Part shown: piece by piece, positions 1 through 10,315 of the stretch
How positions within the stretch are numbered: the stretch's first letter is position 1
How the letters are laid out: every line of letters starts with the position of its first letter
Assembly: GCA_012656075.1 (NCBI GenBank)
Contig: JAAKBF010000032.1
Location: forward strand, 1 to 64,000
Length of the DNA stretch: 64,000 nt
DNA from: Phytophthora hibernalis
Lineage: Eukaryota > Oomycota > Peronosporomycetes > Peronosporales > Peronosporaceae
Reading direction: 5' to 3'
Made by a program: the position numbers and the translations under genes
The notes under the pieces: model-generated
Database searches by the model: none
What the model saw: the letters and a program-made list of their open reading frames with translations, nothing else
Told to the model about the DNA's origin: nothing

Positions 1-640
1 AACCTTCTCTCCACGAACCCGCTTCTTGTTCAGCAGCTTCTGCTTCAGACGTTGGTCGTTCACGACCTTGTGCATGTCTTGAATACTGCTTCGCAGATTG
101 GCGAGAAAGTTGTCGAAGTCGTCACTGTCGGACACCTCTGGAAACTCTCAGCATCGTGCAGGTAGAATTATTTGAGAGGCGTCGGGCACGGTAGCCCTGT
201 GAATAGCTCCACTGGCACTCTATTGCCAAGTCAACGCACCGCAGTGTGGTTGAGGCTGGACTGCACCATGGGCACCAGGTACGTCCAGTAGTCTTGTACA
301 CCAGAATCATCGTCCGAATCCCTTGGAGGATGTCCCGGTTGACGCGCTCAATTGAGCCGTTGATCCACGGGCAGTACATGGGCGTCAACCGCTGCTGCAT
401 GCGCAGCCGTCTTGACAGCTCTGTCACCACTTGAAGTGTGAACCTTGATCGGAGATCCAAATCGGCGGCAGGCCAAACTGGGCATACCACGCTAGCAACG
501 CTTCCACGGTCACGGTGCAGTCGGCTATGTCGGCCACTACAAGCTCGCAATAGTGAGATGCGGGGTCCTTGAGCACAAGGATGTACTTGGAGCCTCCAAA
601 TCTTTCACCCATGTAGAGATAGTCGAAATGCAGGACACCA
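1..640 (-). pseudogene. Integrase catalytic core and C-terminal part, gypsy
   Basis: The segment around 430-612 reads YILVLKDPASHY, then a helix-strand region ending WISDQGSHFKW, which carries the second catalytic Asp of a DDE integrase. In another frame follows MYCPWINGSIERVNRDI (around 345), holding the catalytic Glu. Bases 1-121 remain open and encode a Lys/Arg-rich stretch typical of the region before the C-terminal domain. There are at least two frameshifts. The intact enzyme would join cDNA ends to the chromosome. Confidence 0.8.
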
Positions 641-1791
641 TTGCGTTTCGAGCAATCAATCGTTTCACCTCAAGGTATGGGGATGATGCTTTCCCTTCGA
701 TGCAGGCACAGACGGGACTGGCCCACAAAGGTAAAGACCAATGTGTTGAGGTGGTCGATCGCGAACAATCGGCGCAAGTGCCCCACCATGGCAGCTCCAC
801 CACGATGTCCTTGGACACCGCAGTGCGCGATGACAAATATTCGCTGGATCAGGTCCTTGGCTTCAGCAGGTATCCAGATTCCTTTTTTGTGGAGCATGAG
901 CACCCCGTCCGTGGTGCGCTCAGCTCTGGTCGTAAGGTCGTACATCGACTGCACCGCCGAAATGTCCGCAAGAGTCGGCCAGACGAAGTCGGCGTCATCG
1001 AGAGGTTGGAACGTCGAGATGATCGGCCCCGTGTCTTCCGTCGCTGGCTCTTGTCGAACTGCAGCACGTGGTGCTGCAAGTGTGTCGGTACGGATCCTTT
1101 TGATCGCGGTGGCCATTGGGGTGTGATTGCCGGCCCACCTGCTGATCATGTCGGCCCAGACGTTCTGGGGTCCGGCGATGTGCTCGATGATGTACGTGTA
1201 GTTCACCCGCTTCATGGACCACCACAGCATCTCCCCCTTCACGTGCTTTTTGATCGTCTCATCGGTAGCGAACACGTGAATGAGGTTGCGGTGATCGCAG
1301 AACATTCTAAACCCCTGCGGTCGGAGTAGTAGATAGTCGAGTTTATCGTAGGCGAATGCAATCGGAAAAGCTTCTTTCTCGATCACCGTCCAGTTGAGCT
1401 GGCTACCCGTGAAGGTGCCACTCATGTATTCAATCAGGTGGTGCTGTTGGTCTCGAACATGCACCTTGATGTCGAATTCCTTGACTTGGGTCACAATCAA
1501 CGCCCAACCAACGTCCGAGGCGTCAGTAAATAGGCACGTCGTAGCAGTGTCGTCAGGAAAACGAGCGTGGCAGCGGAGGCAAGCATGTTCTTCACATTGT
1601 CGAAGTATGGGCGTGGCAGCGGAGGCAAGCATGTTCTTCACATTGTCGAACGCTGCCTTCTTTACTGCGTCCAATTGAGTTGAAATTCCGGCCGCCGCAC
1701 GCTTTGTGCGTCGGGTGTTGACCAGAGCTTCGTCAAGTTTGCGCTGGAGCGGAGACACTTGACGTGCGTAGTCAATGAGGCTCTCGCGCAC
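640..1791 (-). pseudogene. RNase H plus integrase zinc-binding region, gypsy
   Basis: RNase H is recognised by CLFTDASDVGWAL (first Asp near base 1523), the EKEAFPIAFA helix with its Glu, and FRMFCDHRNLI with the second Asp. It ends in the typical PQNVWADMISRW. The integrase HHCC region follows (HCGVQGHRGG and later), with the second Cys pair damaged. A 46-bp tandem duplication (copies starting at 1565 and 1611) lies between the thumb and RNase H. Because 46 is not a multiple of three, it shifts the frame, so the same bases are read as two different peptides. Confidence 0.8.
1565..1656. repeat. 46-bp tandem duplication inside RNase H region
   Basis: Two copies starting at 1565 and 1611 share about 40 identical bases beginning GCGTGGCAGCGGAGGCAAGC. 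The unit is not a multiple of three, so the duplication itself disrupts the pol frame. Confidence 0.9.
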
Positions 1792-2190
1792 CCAGTTAAT
1801 TGCGTAAATGAATTGCTGGAGCCCCCTGCCGTACTTGGGAACGGCATCGCACGAAGCGAGTCAATTCGGGCAGGATCATGACGGAAACTGTTCGCGTCAA
1901 TGATCTTGCCACACCACTTCACTTCCTTCTGGTAAAGGCTGGACTTCTTCTCGCTGAGCTTCAGGCCAAAGTCGTTCAGCAGTGAAAATAGCTCGGCGAG
2001 CTTGTTCAGGTAGGTGTCGATGCAGTCGGCAAATATCAGCAGGTAGTCGATCCAAACTAGAAGACGCTTGTACAGCAAACTCGCAAAGCATTTCTTCATA
2101 GTCTTTTGAAAGTAGATCGCGTCATCGGCGCAGCCATGCGAACGTCATGATGAAGATGTCCACGCTGCTGTGGAGACTCTTATTCAGAGA
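1662..2190 (-). pseudogene. Reverse transcriptase palm/thumb fragment, gypsy
   Basis: The minus strand reads a motif of the YFQKTM type, then VWIDYLLIFADC, where the expected catalytic pair of the YxDD box is altered (IDY instead of IDD). It goes on to the LSEKKSSL and VKWCGKIID stretches that follow the catalytic box in gypsy RTs. A stop and frameshift lie near 2120. The RT would convert element RNA to cDNA inside a cytoplasmic particle; with the catalytic Asp replaced, this copy should be inactive. Confidence 0.8.
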
Positions 2191-2199
2191 GCCCTGGAG

Positions 2200-2390
2200 C
2201 ATTGATTTCCGCCTGACAAGATGGGCAAGCTACGACGCATCGTGCACGCGTACGATGTTTGGCGCCTGGTGCTCCGTGATGACCCGCCGGCACGAGTGCC
2301 ACCGCTCGAAGTGCGTTTGAAGGAAGGGCTCAGCCTACCAAATGTAAGCCCCGCAAGTACCCTCCGCACGTTCGCCATTTTTACGTGATT
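2200..2390 (+). pseudogene. Reverse transcriptase N-terminal fragment, inverted against the left element
   Basis: The plus strand reads KMGKLRRIVHAYDVWRLVL, then RDDPPARVPPLEVRL and a degraded tail. This matches my memory of the RT N-terminus of oomycete gypsy elements, the region before 'KARRYPP'. It abuts the minus-strand RT at about 2190, so RT sequence from two orientations meets here. A rearrangement or two truncated insertions would explain it. Only about 60 codons are recognisable. Confidence 0.5.
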
Positions 2391-2404
2391 TTAACGAACA
2401 GCTT

Positions 2405-3178
2405 GTGGTTCTAGGACTCGACCTCCGAACCCCACAAGAAGAGAAAGCCGAGTCTGAGGAATTCAACCCAGATGAACTCGGCGAGTTGGAGGAGTTGACC
2501 CTGCAAGTGGGGCGCGTGAGCCATCCGCGGCCTGTGGAACGGAACCTGGCGGCAGAACTCGAAGAAGAAGCGGATGAAGAAGCTCAAGATGTCGTGCCTG
2601 GAGACCTTCCCCCGGATTCCGAAGGCATACTTTAACGCCGATACACCAAGTGCGAACAAGCTCCTGGGCCAAATTGGAGAATCTATGAAGGTTCGGAGCG
2701 ATTGGGTACGGTTGTTTTCACCGGAAACGGAGCGGCAAGCTGAGTGGGCTGAGCTGGGGCCGGAACTCGCTGACGAAGTGAAATGCATAAGCGTTGAACA
2801 AGTCGCGAGAGATACCGCCAAGCTATTGAAAGCGATGAGGCATCGATGCGACAGTCTACCAGGCGACCCTGTGCTGAAGAAATGGTCGCTACCTCATGCA
2901 GCAACTGAGCAGTTCTATTGGAAACGGCAGCTGAGGCTTAGGTTCGGGTTGTCACTCGAGTCGAACGCCAAGCGCCCGGAGCCGTATGCTCCAGCCAAAG
3001 TTGTGACCGTACAAGAAAACCCGAGCAATATACCACTGCCAAAGACCCCGGAGACCAAACGAGCAACCCAGCGGAAACCGCCGAGACTCCTTACTTTAAG
3101 GACTCGGTTATGCAGTCTCCGAGAGCACGAAAAGCCCCAGACGAGTACTATGGGGAAGTCGCCGAGCTGGTAGGTCAA
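2405..3178 (+). pseudogene. gag N-terminal part, element I
   Basis: Two overlapping frames cover an acidic Glu-rich N-terminus (about 2420-2620), then a region reading SDWVRLFSPETERQAEWAE and ISVEQVARDTAKLLKAMR. The corresponding part of element B (49750-50080) reads SKWMRAFAPKSIRQAVWMEL and WSIQQVAEDTVQLFRAMG, so the segment is conserved in the lineage although I know no named domain. It probably forms the matrix-like N-terminal part of Gag. The true start is not visible because the left end is truncated. Confidence 0.65.
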
Positions 3179-3279
3179 GGGGAATCAGCAGTGACGAGGA
3201 CATGGATGAAGATGATTCGGAAGAGTCCATTAAACGAACGATCAAGGATCTAAGCTGCGACCGAGTGACTAGTGGGCGC

Positions 3280-3800
3280 TCACAGTTCCTAGAAGTGCGA
3301 TCTCACGCCTCGCTGGACAAGATTGCAGAGTTCGAAGGGAAGCGATACCGAGCGGGTGAACCCTAGTGGCTCAAACGCTTCATATACGAAATGAAAGGAA
3401 CTCGAACGCAACCTGATACGTGGTGCGAGACCTTCTCCATGGGCTTGGGTAAAGCGGCGAAGAGTTGGTATCGCCAACTACCTAAGAAGACCCAGCTAAG
3501 ATGGAATCTGCTGAGCGACGCCTTCTTGGACTACTATTGCTCGCAGTTTGATCAGTCGGCTCGAACGCGTTACTATTCAGCCAAACGAAAGAGTAATGAA
3601 CCCATCTGCGATTTTCTGATCCGACCGAATGGGTATGCCAGAACGGCCAAGATCCAGTACGAAGGCTGGAGGTGCTGAAGCAGCTGACCACGTCGAACAT
3701 TTCCTACTAAATTGTGGAGACGACGAGGTGATGGATCTACTCTGTCCTCTCCAGATGACGGACGTGAAGAAAGTTGAGAAGATCATCAACTAACGCATTC
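3280..3800 (+). pseudogene. gag capsid-like domain (retrotrans_gag type), element I
   Basis: The frame around 3391-3678 reads AAKSWYRQLPKKTQLRWNLL, then SDAFLDYYCSQFDQSAR and CDFLIRPNGYAR. This is the W-x-x-L...F-x-x-x-F pattern of the capsid domain of gypsy Gag proteins. Element B has the same domain intact at 50510-50920. The frame breaks at a stop near 3676, and the remaining helices follow in other frames. The region from 3800 to 4180 is rich in Arg, Asp and Ser with many stops, matching the R/D-rich linker of element B. Confidence 0.8.
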
Positions 3801-4189
3801 TGGGGAGAAGCGTAAGAAGCAGAGGGACCGCCTAGTATCGCCACGAAGTCGAGATGACAGACGAGGTGATTCAGCTCGACGATCGGAACTGAGACGCGAC
3901 GATCGACGTGATCACAAACACGAGAATCGAAAAAGTCGACGGGATGATGGACGTGACCGCCGAGTAACCTCGCCGGAAGTTGCAGGCAGTGACGAGAGTG
4001 AATCTGGAAGTGATTACAGCTTCGCTGGTGACAACTCAGATTCGAGAAACGAATCAGACTACATCGATGCTGGATTTACAAGTGACCAGAGCCGAAGTTC
4101 AGACCATCGTAGCAGCTCAGCTAAACCTCAGCCGAATTCAGCTGAGAAGACTCCATACACAGCTGACCGCCGGGCGATGAGATGGGTCT

Positions 4190-4440
4190 CATGAGCGACC
4201 GACTTATGGGCCTTGCGGAGCCTGTGGAGGCAGCGGTCACTCAGCTCATTTCTGCCGCCGTTGATGCAAGTTCTGCAAGCAAGTCCATAAGGTGGGCCAG
4301 TGTGAGTTATTTCGTCGATGCGAGAAGATGGCTTCCTTTATCAAACCAATGTGGATTTAAGGCAAAGGTACCTGATGACCTCCAGGACCTCTATGCGCCG
4401 GGTGATTTAAACTCGACGGCCCGCCAACACTAATTGGGTT
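4190..4440 (+). pseudogene. Gag zinc knuckles, element I
   Basis: One frame reads YGPCGACGGSGHSAHFC, a CCHC knuckle, and directly after an in-frame TGA reads CKFCKQVHKVGQCELF, a second C-x2-C-x3-H-x4-C box. Element B has the pair at 51530-51640 without that stop. The knuckles would bind the packaged RNA. The tail to 4440 resembles the start of the gag-protease spacer. Confidence 0.75.
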
Positions 4441-5110
4441 GGACGAAACCGGGCTGTTACAGTTGGCCGAACCAGCAGTAGAAGCGAACTTCGTGTTTGC
4501 TTTTATCGGTACGGCGTCACGGCCCGCGGACCTGGAGGAGGGGGGTAACGAACATGAACAAAACGACGGTATTGAATGTCAACTCGGCGAATCGAATGAA
4601 GATAGCCGAGTTAACGCGAGTGAAGTAGCGGCTCTACGACCAGACATTAGGCATGACCAGCAGACAATAGTGCATCTCCACTCTGTAGAACGCTTGGGGT
4701 GGTGGTCAACGCAGAAGTTTGATCGCCGAGTTCGGATGAGGGCTCTCGTTATGGGGGCGGTTAACGATCAGCGGACGAAAATTTGCTGGATACGGGGGCA
4801 AATGTATCTGCCATTAGCCAAGGATTCGCTAGGAAACTGCGATTGAAGCAGTTGACGAGGTAAGATAAGCAAATTGACATACAAGGCATCGGGAAAGCCA
4901 ACGTTTTCACAACCTCACGAGTGATACGGAAAGTCACCCTCGGGTGGAAATGGTCTACGAATTTGAAGTTTGGGTGATCCCACATCATGCCGGAGTGGAC
5001 TTGATACTCGGGACCGACTTCATGATACCGGCAGGGATAAGGTTGGACTTGTACAACTCGACTGTCAAGCTACCAGACGAGGTCGTAATACCTCTTATCA
5101 AGTCGTCGAA
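4439..5110 (+). pseudogene. Retroviral-type aspartic protease, element I
   Basis: After an acidic spacer, the sequence around 4785 reads LLDTGANVSAISQGFARKL, with the catalytic DTG triad, once a single-base frameshift at about 4780 is allowed for. The flap region and the VDLILGTDFMIPAGIRLDL segment follow near 5000. Element B carries the same protease intact (LLDTGANVIVISASYAKKL at about 52115). It would cut the Gag-Pol polyprotein. The frameshift and a TAA near 4861 make this copy non-functional. Confidence 0.8.
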
Positions 5111-6110
5111 TACAAGAGACGACCAAGAATACAGACGCGACCGGGTCAGTGGACCGGTCGAGTCTGTATGCATGCAAAGCCGACTGACAGCCGAGTTCCG
5201 CCTGAAGAGACTGAGACCAAGCTCGACAACACATGAATTCTGGATACGTCGAACTAAAGATTGGATACCTACTGTGGTCTGGAATAGGAATGGGAAAATT
5301 ATACGAGTATTACTGACTAACATGGGAACTTCACTGATCTGGTACCCAGCTCATTTCCCAGTTGTCACTTGGTTGCCTCATGGAGTTCTACCACCGGAGG
5401 GTTACGCACGATTAAACTCGGCGAAATACCGAGATTGGCAAGTACACGCGTACGAGTCCGCGATCGATAAGAAACTACTTCATAAGGAACAAAATCTGTA
5501 TGACGAATGGATATATCGACAACCACCTGAGTCCGAGCTAGAATCCGATGACAGCGGCGACGAATTGCAGAGGACAAGAGCAGACTCAGCAGGTGAATGG
5601 CCAGCCACCAGCGAAGCAATATTGGGAGCAGTAGCGTCCACAACTGACCCAAACGTCGGTGGTCTAGAAGCCATATCCAGAGTTATTGGTAACGTTACTG
5701 AACCCGATATAGTTGACTCAGTCGTGAGGCAACAGACACCCTTCCATGACCGTGGTGGAGGTAAACTGAGCGTAAGACGAGCAAAGGAGGAAGACGACGC
5801 AGTGGAGGATCTGCGTAGGAGGTTCGTGGCAGAGGCTCGAGAAGACGATGTTGACGACGAAAAACGTTTAAACCCTCAGGTGACGGATGACTCAGATATA
5901 TGCTACAGGGAAAAAGTTGAGTTCGAACACTCGGCTAATGTCATTCATTTGGTAGATTATGCTCATGAATTGGCGTTTCTACCAGACCTGGCAGAATCAG
6001 TGGCAAACGAGCTTGACTACACTGCGGCGAACGTGTTGAGTGATACTCAGTCATCAGAGCAGTCAACGCGGCTAGTGGAAATGCTACAGCGTCATGAGAA
6101 GATAATGATT
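5110..6110 (+). pseudogene. Protease-RT linker region of pol, element I
   Basis: This is about 330 codons without a named domain, in the same open frame as the RT behind it. The first half contains a small beta-rich piece reading EFWIRRTKDWIPTVVWNRNG, which has a counterpart in element B at 52570 (VWIRRIGNLVPTVTRLQPG), so it is a conserved part of this lineage. The second half is acidic and variable. It ends with VDYAHELAFLPDLAESVANE, again shared with B (53275). An unusually long PR-RT spacer therefore seems typical of these elements. Confidence 0.6.
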
Positions 6111-7060
6111 TCTAGCGGGAACGCATTACCACCACCAGTTTATGGGGTGGTGTGTGATATTGATGTACAAGGTCACGAACCGATTAAACAGCGAGCTCGC
6201 CAAGTGCCTTTAAGCCATCTGACCAAGCTGTACGAGTTACTGAAAGGGCTTCTTAAAGCCAAGCTGATAGCGTTCTCGAATAGCCCGTGAGCTTCGCCCA
6301 TCGTCATCGTACTGAAGAAAAACGGAGTGGACATTAGATTGTGTATTGACTACAAGATGGTCAATGCCGTCACGAAAGCGTTAGAGTACGCTATGCCACT
6401 GGTAGATGATCTATTGACTGAGCTTGAAGGCTACTTGTGGTCCTGTTCGCTGGATGCTGCCAGTGGATTTTGGGCGGTAATGATGACCAGGCGTGCCCGG
6501 CAGGTCTCAGCCTTTGTATGCGCACTGGGCCATTTCGAATGGCTTCGTATGCCCTTGGGATTAAAAAATACCCCAATGATATACCAGAGGCTAATTGATA
6601 ACGCGCTATGGGGCTATGTTCAACCAAAGCGGGGATGGACTGAGTTCGCCGAGCAAGTTCGCCGAGCTGAGGAAGAAACAGTAGTTCAGCGACAGCTTGA
6701 TCCTGCCTCTTTGGAGCTGTTGCAAGGTGCTCAAACGAAATTCGATGGTGATTGCCAAGCAATGGCCGAATCCGACGCTATGCAAGATCTAGTTAACGGC
6801 CCCGAAGGGGACATGTTTATGAATGGTGAACCCGACGAGTCTACATTGACCCCAATATTCGAACGACGATCGTTTGTCGACGACATTTGTTTCGGAGGGC
6901 AGACGTTCGTCGAGTGCCTTGACCTTATGGATAAATTGCTCACACGATTCTCGCAGTGCAGGATAAGTATCACTTTCACGAAGAGCATTTTCGTGCAGCC
7001 AAAGGTTGATTTCCTTTCTCACGAGATCACGCCGAGTGGGATCCGAGCAGATCCGAAGAA
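6110..7060 (+). pseudogene. Reverse transcriptase with an 85-residue insert, element I
   Basis: Motifs in order: VVIVLKKNGVDIRLCIDYK-like fingers, DAASGFWAVMM with the first palm Asp, WLRMPLGLKNTPMIYQRLID, and FVDDICFGGQTF as the catalytic YxDD box near 6877. Between NALWGY and FVDD lie 85 residues (about 6617-6871), where gypsy RTs normally have about ten. Element B has an insert of nearly the same length at the same place. The only visible break is an in-frame TGA at 6288, at a Trp that element B keeps (SPWASP). RT would copy element RNA into cDNA. Confidence 0.85.
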
Positions 7061-7760
7061 AACTGCTGCTATAGCCGAGATTCCGTTCCCAAACTCTAAA
7101 AAAGGAATGCAATCCTTTCTCAGCGCACAGAACTACTATGGACGGTTTATCCAGAATTTGGCCGGTTATGGAGCAGTCCTTTACCAGCTGAAGGAGGAAG
7201 ATTTCGGCACCACATGTAACCTGACAGCAGCGAAGGCATCTTTCGCCGAGTTGAAACGAAAGGTAGCGGATGCACCAATCTTACGTCATTTCGACTCGAC
7301 CAAAGATGTACACATCATGCTAGTCGCCAATGAATGGGCCATGAGTGGAACGATTATGCAAATGCATGAGAAGAAACTTCACCCCGTCCGGTTCTGTGGT
7401 CGAGTAATGAAAGAAAATGAGGTGAGTTATCACTTAGCTGAGAATGAGGTGTTGGCACTGCTTCAACTCCTCAAGGTCTGCTATACTCTTCTAGCTGGAA
7501 AAACGCTACATGTATACACGCGTTTTTCAACAATGGAGTGGGTGTTCCAGTCGAAGTCATTATATGGTCGAGCTGTCAGCTTCGCGGTACTATTATCACC
7601 ACATCACCTAAAGATACGACGAGTCCATGAGAAAGACGTTGATTTCGTACAATTGCTACAAGCATCCATTACTCCACACATTGGGCTCGACGAGTCGCTG
7701 AAGCATATTGCACCACCGTCCAAGGGTTCAGCGGTACTGAGAATGGATCCAGAACTGCTA
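7060..7760 (+). pseudogene. First (degenerate) RNase H domain, element I
   Basis: This follows the RT thumb (MQSFLSAQNYYGRFIQNLA) and keeps the fold-like pattern of a gypsy RNase H: LRHFDSTKDVHIMLVANEW, LHPVRFCGRV, AENEVLALLQLLK and LHVYTRFSTMEWV. The first catalytic Asp (DAS) is replaced by ANE, and the later TDH by TRF, so only the Glu remains. Element B shows the same losses (FANEW, TRFST). The domain has therefore probably become a non-catalytic connection domain, as in retroviral RT and plant Tat elements. Confidence 0.75.
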
Positions 7761-7769
7761 TATGCCAAC

Positions 7770-8200
7770 CTACCGACTGATTTTGTACGGCATGTATTAC
7801 CCTTCGATGGATCTGCTAAAACGGAGAAAAATGGAGGATATGGCAGCTGTGCGTAGATATTGTGGCGACTTCCAACGTGGGACATTGAAATCGCTGCGAG
7901 CGCTTATCTACCGTCGACTACGGTCAATTTAGACGAGTACACTGGCATGAACAATGGGGCGACATCGGCATCTGAACGGGGAATAACAAACTTGGTGGTA
8001 GTAGGCGACTCTCGGCTCGCGATCCAGCAATCCATGGGGGTGATGGCCTGTAAGAAGGAAACTCTGCAAGTGGAACTAGCTCGCCACAAATCCTTGACGA
8101 AACAACTGAACTCCGTGCGGTATTTACATGCACACCGGTGTTACAACTCGGCTGCTGACGCAATGGCTACGGAGGCCCTAGAAACAAAAGCAGGGCGGGT
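7770..8200 (+). pseudogene. Second, catalytic-type RNase H domain, element I
   Basis: A complete RNase H catalytic set is present: Asp at 7806 in LPFDGSAKTEKNGGYGS, Glu at 7935 in NLDEYTGMNNG, Asp at 8007 in VVGDSRLAIQ, and Asp at 8157 in SAADAMATEAL. The style is that of cellular or archaeal-type RNase H, not the gypsy one. It stands directly after the degenerate first domain. The only break is a TAG at 7854, at a Trp that element B retains (SCSWIL). It would remove the RNA template during cDNA synthesis. Extra RNase H domains are known from plant Tat elements and, to my knowledge, from oomycete gypsy elements. Confidence 0.85.
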
Positions 8201-8639
8201 GATTCTAAGTAGCGAACGTAAGTTGGAACTGAAAACGCGGAACAGGATACCAGAAGTCCTCTATATGACTACGGAAGTACCCGAAATCACAGCAAAAACA
8301 CGTAGCCACAGCCGCCGAGTTCATTTTAGAGAAGAAAATGAAGAAAGCTCAGCTGAACGAACTCTTGGAGAAAACAGGAGCACGGGAGACGTGAACGATG
8401 AGTTCGAGATAGAACGCCGATTACCGGCACCACGAATCGCGGGCAGAAGACCAGTCGGACCCGGTGAACTCCCACTCAGTGAGGACCAGAAATTGGTCGA
8501 ACTCGGCGAGCCACGAGCTCCAGATGCACAGGACGTAGATCCAGTGGTGATTCAAATAGAGCGACGACGACGCATATCACAAGCTCAGAACGAGGAACAA
8601 CGGTGGTCGGATCGTAAAGCTTACTTGAGAGGAGGTGTA

Positions 8640-9783
8640 ACGACACTCAGCTACCGACGAGTCCATGACGCAGGCAAAATGACCGACGAGTTTGTGCTCA
8701 GCGATGATGGCCTGCTCTATAAGCAAGATCGGAATAAACGGCAGAAGGAACTCGGCGAACCAGGACTATGTTTGAGACTGGTAGTCCCGACAACCAATAT
8801 CGATGAGACCTTACAGAGCTGTCATGACTCAGTGGAGGTCGGCCACCAAGGCATTGTACGAACCTTCAGCCGAGTCAGAGCCGACTATCATTGGGTTGGA
8901 TTGTATGCCGACGTGGTCAAACATGTGCAGTCATGTGAAGATTACAACACGACAAGAGTAAACCACACCTCAGAGGCTACTCGCCGCGTAATGTGATTTC
9001 TGATCGGCCCTTTCATGTGGTGTTTATGGATTTTGTAATACCGATTCCACGACCTCAACGAGGAAACACTGCACTATTATTGTTCCAAGATCACTTCACG
9101 GATTCGTTATTGCTAAAGCAATGAGTGCTACGGGAGCCTTGGAAGTAGCCAAAGTTTTTGAGGAATGTGTCTTCAGGAGATTTGGGGCACCCACTCTAAT
9201 ACGACATGATCGAGACCCTCGATTTATGAGTGAGGTGTTTCAGAAGTTTTCCGAGATGATGCAGTCGAGATCAAGAAAAACACTGAACTACAGACCACAA
9301 GAAAATGGTAAACAATAAAGGTCAGTAAAAACCATGATCCAGACAGTGCGAGTATATGTGGAGGGCCCTCTTCAGGCAGATTGGGACGATATAGCAGAGA
9401 AATTGGTTCACGCAATCAACAACTCGAGGGACCTAACTCGGCGGGAAACTCCGTTTTACTTAGTACATGGGTGGGACGCGAAATCCACACTCAAAGCTAT
9501 GACCGAATCTGTTAGGCAAGCAAGGCATACCTCTTCCAACTCGACGGAGGTAGTAGAATGGCGAAGAGAAGCCAACCGCCAGCGGGAAGTGGCATTGATA
9601 CTAGCATCCGAGTACCAGGTGAAAGAAAAGGCGCGTAGGGCCAAGGAATACAATGCGGAACTTAGCCGAGTCGAGCAGCAAGCCAATTTGAATCGAACTA
9701 CTGATGTAAACGGGCTAGGAAATGCCTCAGTACCAACATCCGAGCCACGGAAATCTCTGTTCAAGGAGGGTGATCAAGTATAG
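8640..9783 (+). pseudogene. Integrase, element I
   Basis: The zinc-binding part (about 8820-8950) reads CHDSVEVGHQGIVRTFSRV and ends HVQSCEDYNT, where the last Cys has become Tyr. After a frameshift near 9000-9110 comes the core: VFMDFVIPIPRPQRGNT with the first Asp, RHDRDPRFMSEVF with the second, and YRPQENGKQ directly followed by a TAA at 9316. Element B has the catalytic Glu (QANGQQERSVKT) at that stop. A Lys/Arg/Glu-rich helical tail leads to the chromodomain module. This copy is dead. Confidence 0.85.
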
Positions 9784-10245
9784 ATGTTTATAGAACGAGC
9801 AAAACCAGGATTGACGAAAAAACTAGCCCATCGGTGGCATGGACCATTCCGAGTGAAACAGAAAGTGGAGGAATTTGCTTACGAATTAGAACTGCCGGAT
9901 AAGAGTGGATATCGGTTTTATCCAGTAGTCCACGTGTCTCGACTAAAAGCAATATCAGAACACGGAAACAGGCCTACAACTCGACTAATACGTGATATTG
10001 ATGGGTCCGAGCGGCTAGACTTCGATGAAGAACTCCACCCGGAGGACAGTTGGGAACCCGACCTGGAAGCCAACAGCTATGAGGTCGAGACGATACTCGA
10101 CGATGAGCTACCGTTATCAACAAGCACCGCCAGAGATCAACGAAAATTCAAAGTGAAGTGGGTTGGTCATAAGGAACCGAGCTGGGAACCATTATCCAAC
10201 TTGTCATGTGGCGGGTTGCTGTTCGATTATTTGCAACAGAAGTAA
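9784..10245 (+). pseudogene. Integrase C-terminal SH3-like module and chromodomain, element I
   Basis: It reads GLTKKLAHRWHGPFRVKQKV and FYPVVHVSRLKAISEHG (the GPY/F-type module), then DELPLSTSTARDQRKFKVKW, VGHKEPSWEPLSNLSCGGLL and a stop at 10245. The FKVKWVG...PSWEP core is that of a chromodomain, which in gypsy chromoviruses guides integration to marked chromatin. It is in frame with the preceding integrase apart from a TAG at 9781, where the two related copies have Trp. Confidence 0.85.
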
Positions 10246-10315
10246 CGCGAAAACCGTCTGCAAATGGTGCAAATAGCCGACGAAGACTAGAGTACTACAA
10301 TCACATGAAAACTCG

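Larger units (their letters stand above)
1..2190 (-). mobile_element. Canonical oomycete Ty3/gypsy element, pol part (left-truncated by window)
   Basis: Read on the minus strand, the fragment runs RT palm, RNase H, integrase zinc-binding region, integrase core and integrase C-terminal part, the normal Ty3/gypsy order. It continues past base 1, where the frame is still open. Frames shift several times and key residues are damaged, so this is a dead copy. It lacks the antisense ORF and second RNase H seen in the other gypsy lineage of this window. The gag-PR relic at 31800-33219 (-) looks like the 5' half of the same kind of element, but nothing shows that the two were ever one copy. Confidence 0.85.

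Noticed and set aside
553..1329. 258-codon plus-strand frame over the left gypsy element
   Set aside because: It is the complement of the RNase H/integrase region, which carries clear motifs on the minus strand; the plus translation has no domain.
2411..2904. Minus-strand frames opposite the gag of element I
   Set aside because: Shadow frames; the plus strand aligns with the gag of element B.
5365..6762. Minus-strand frames of up to 123 codons opposite pol of element I
   Set aside because: The plus strand holds RT with all motifs in one long frame; the minus frames have no counterpart in element B.
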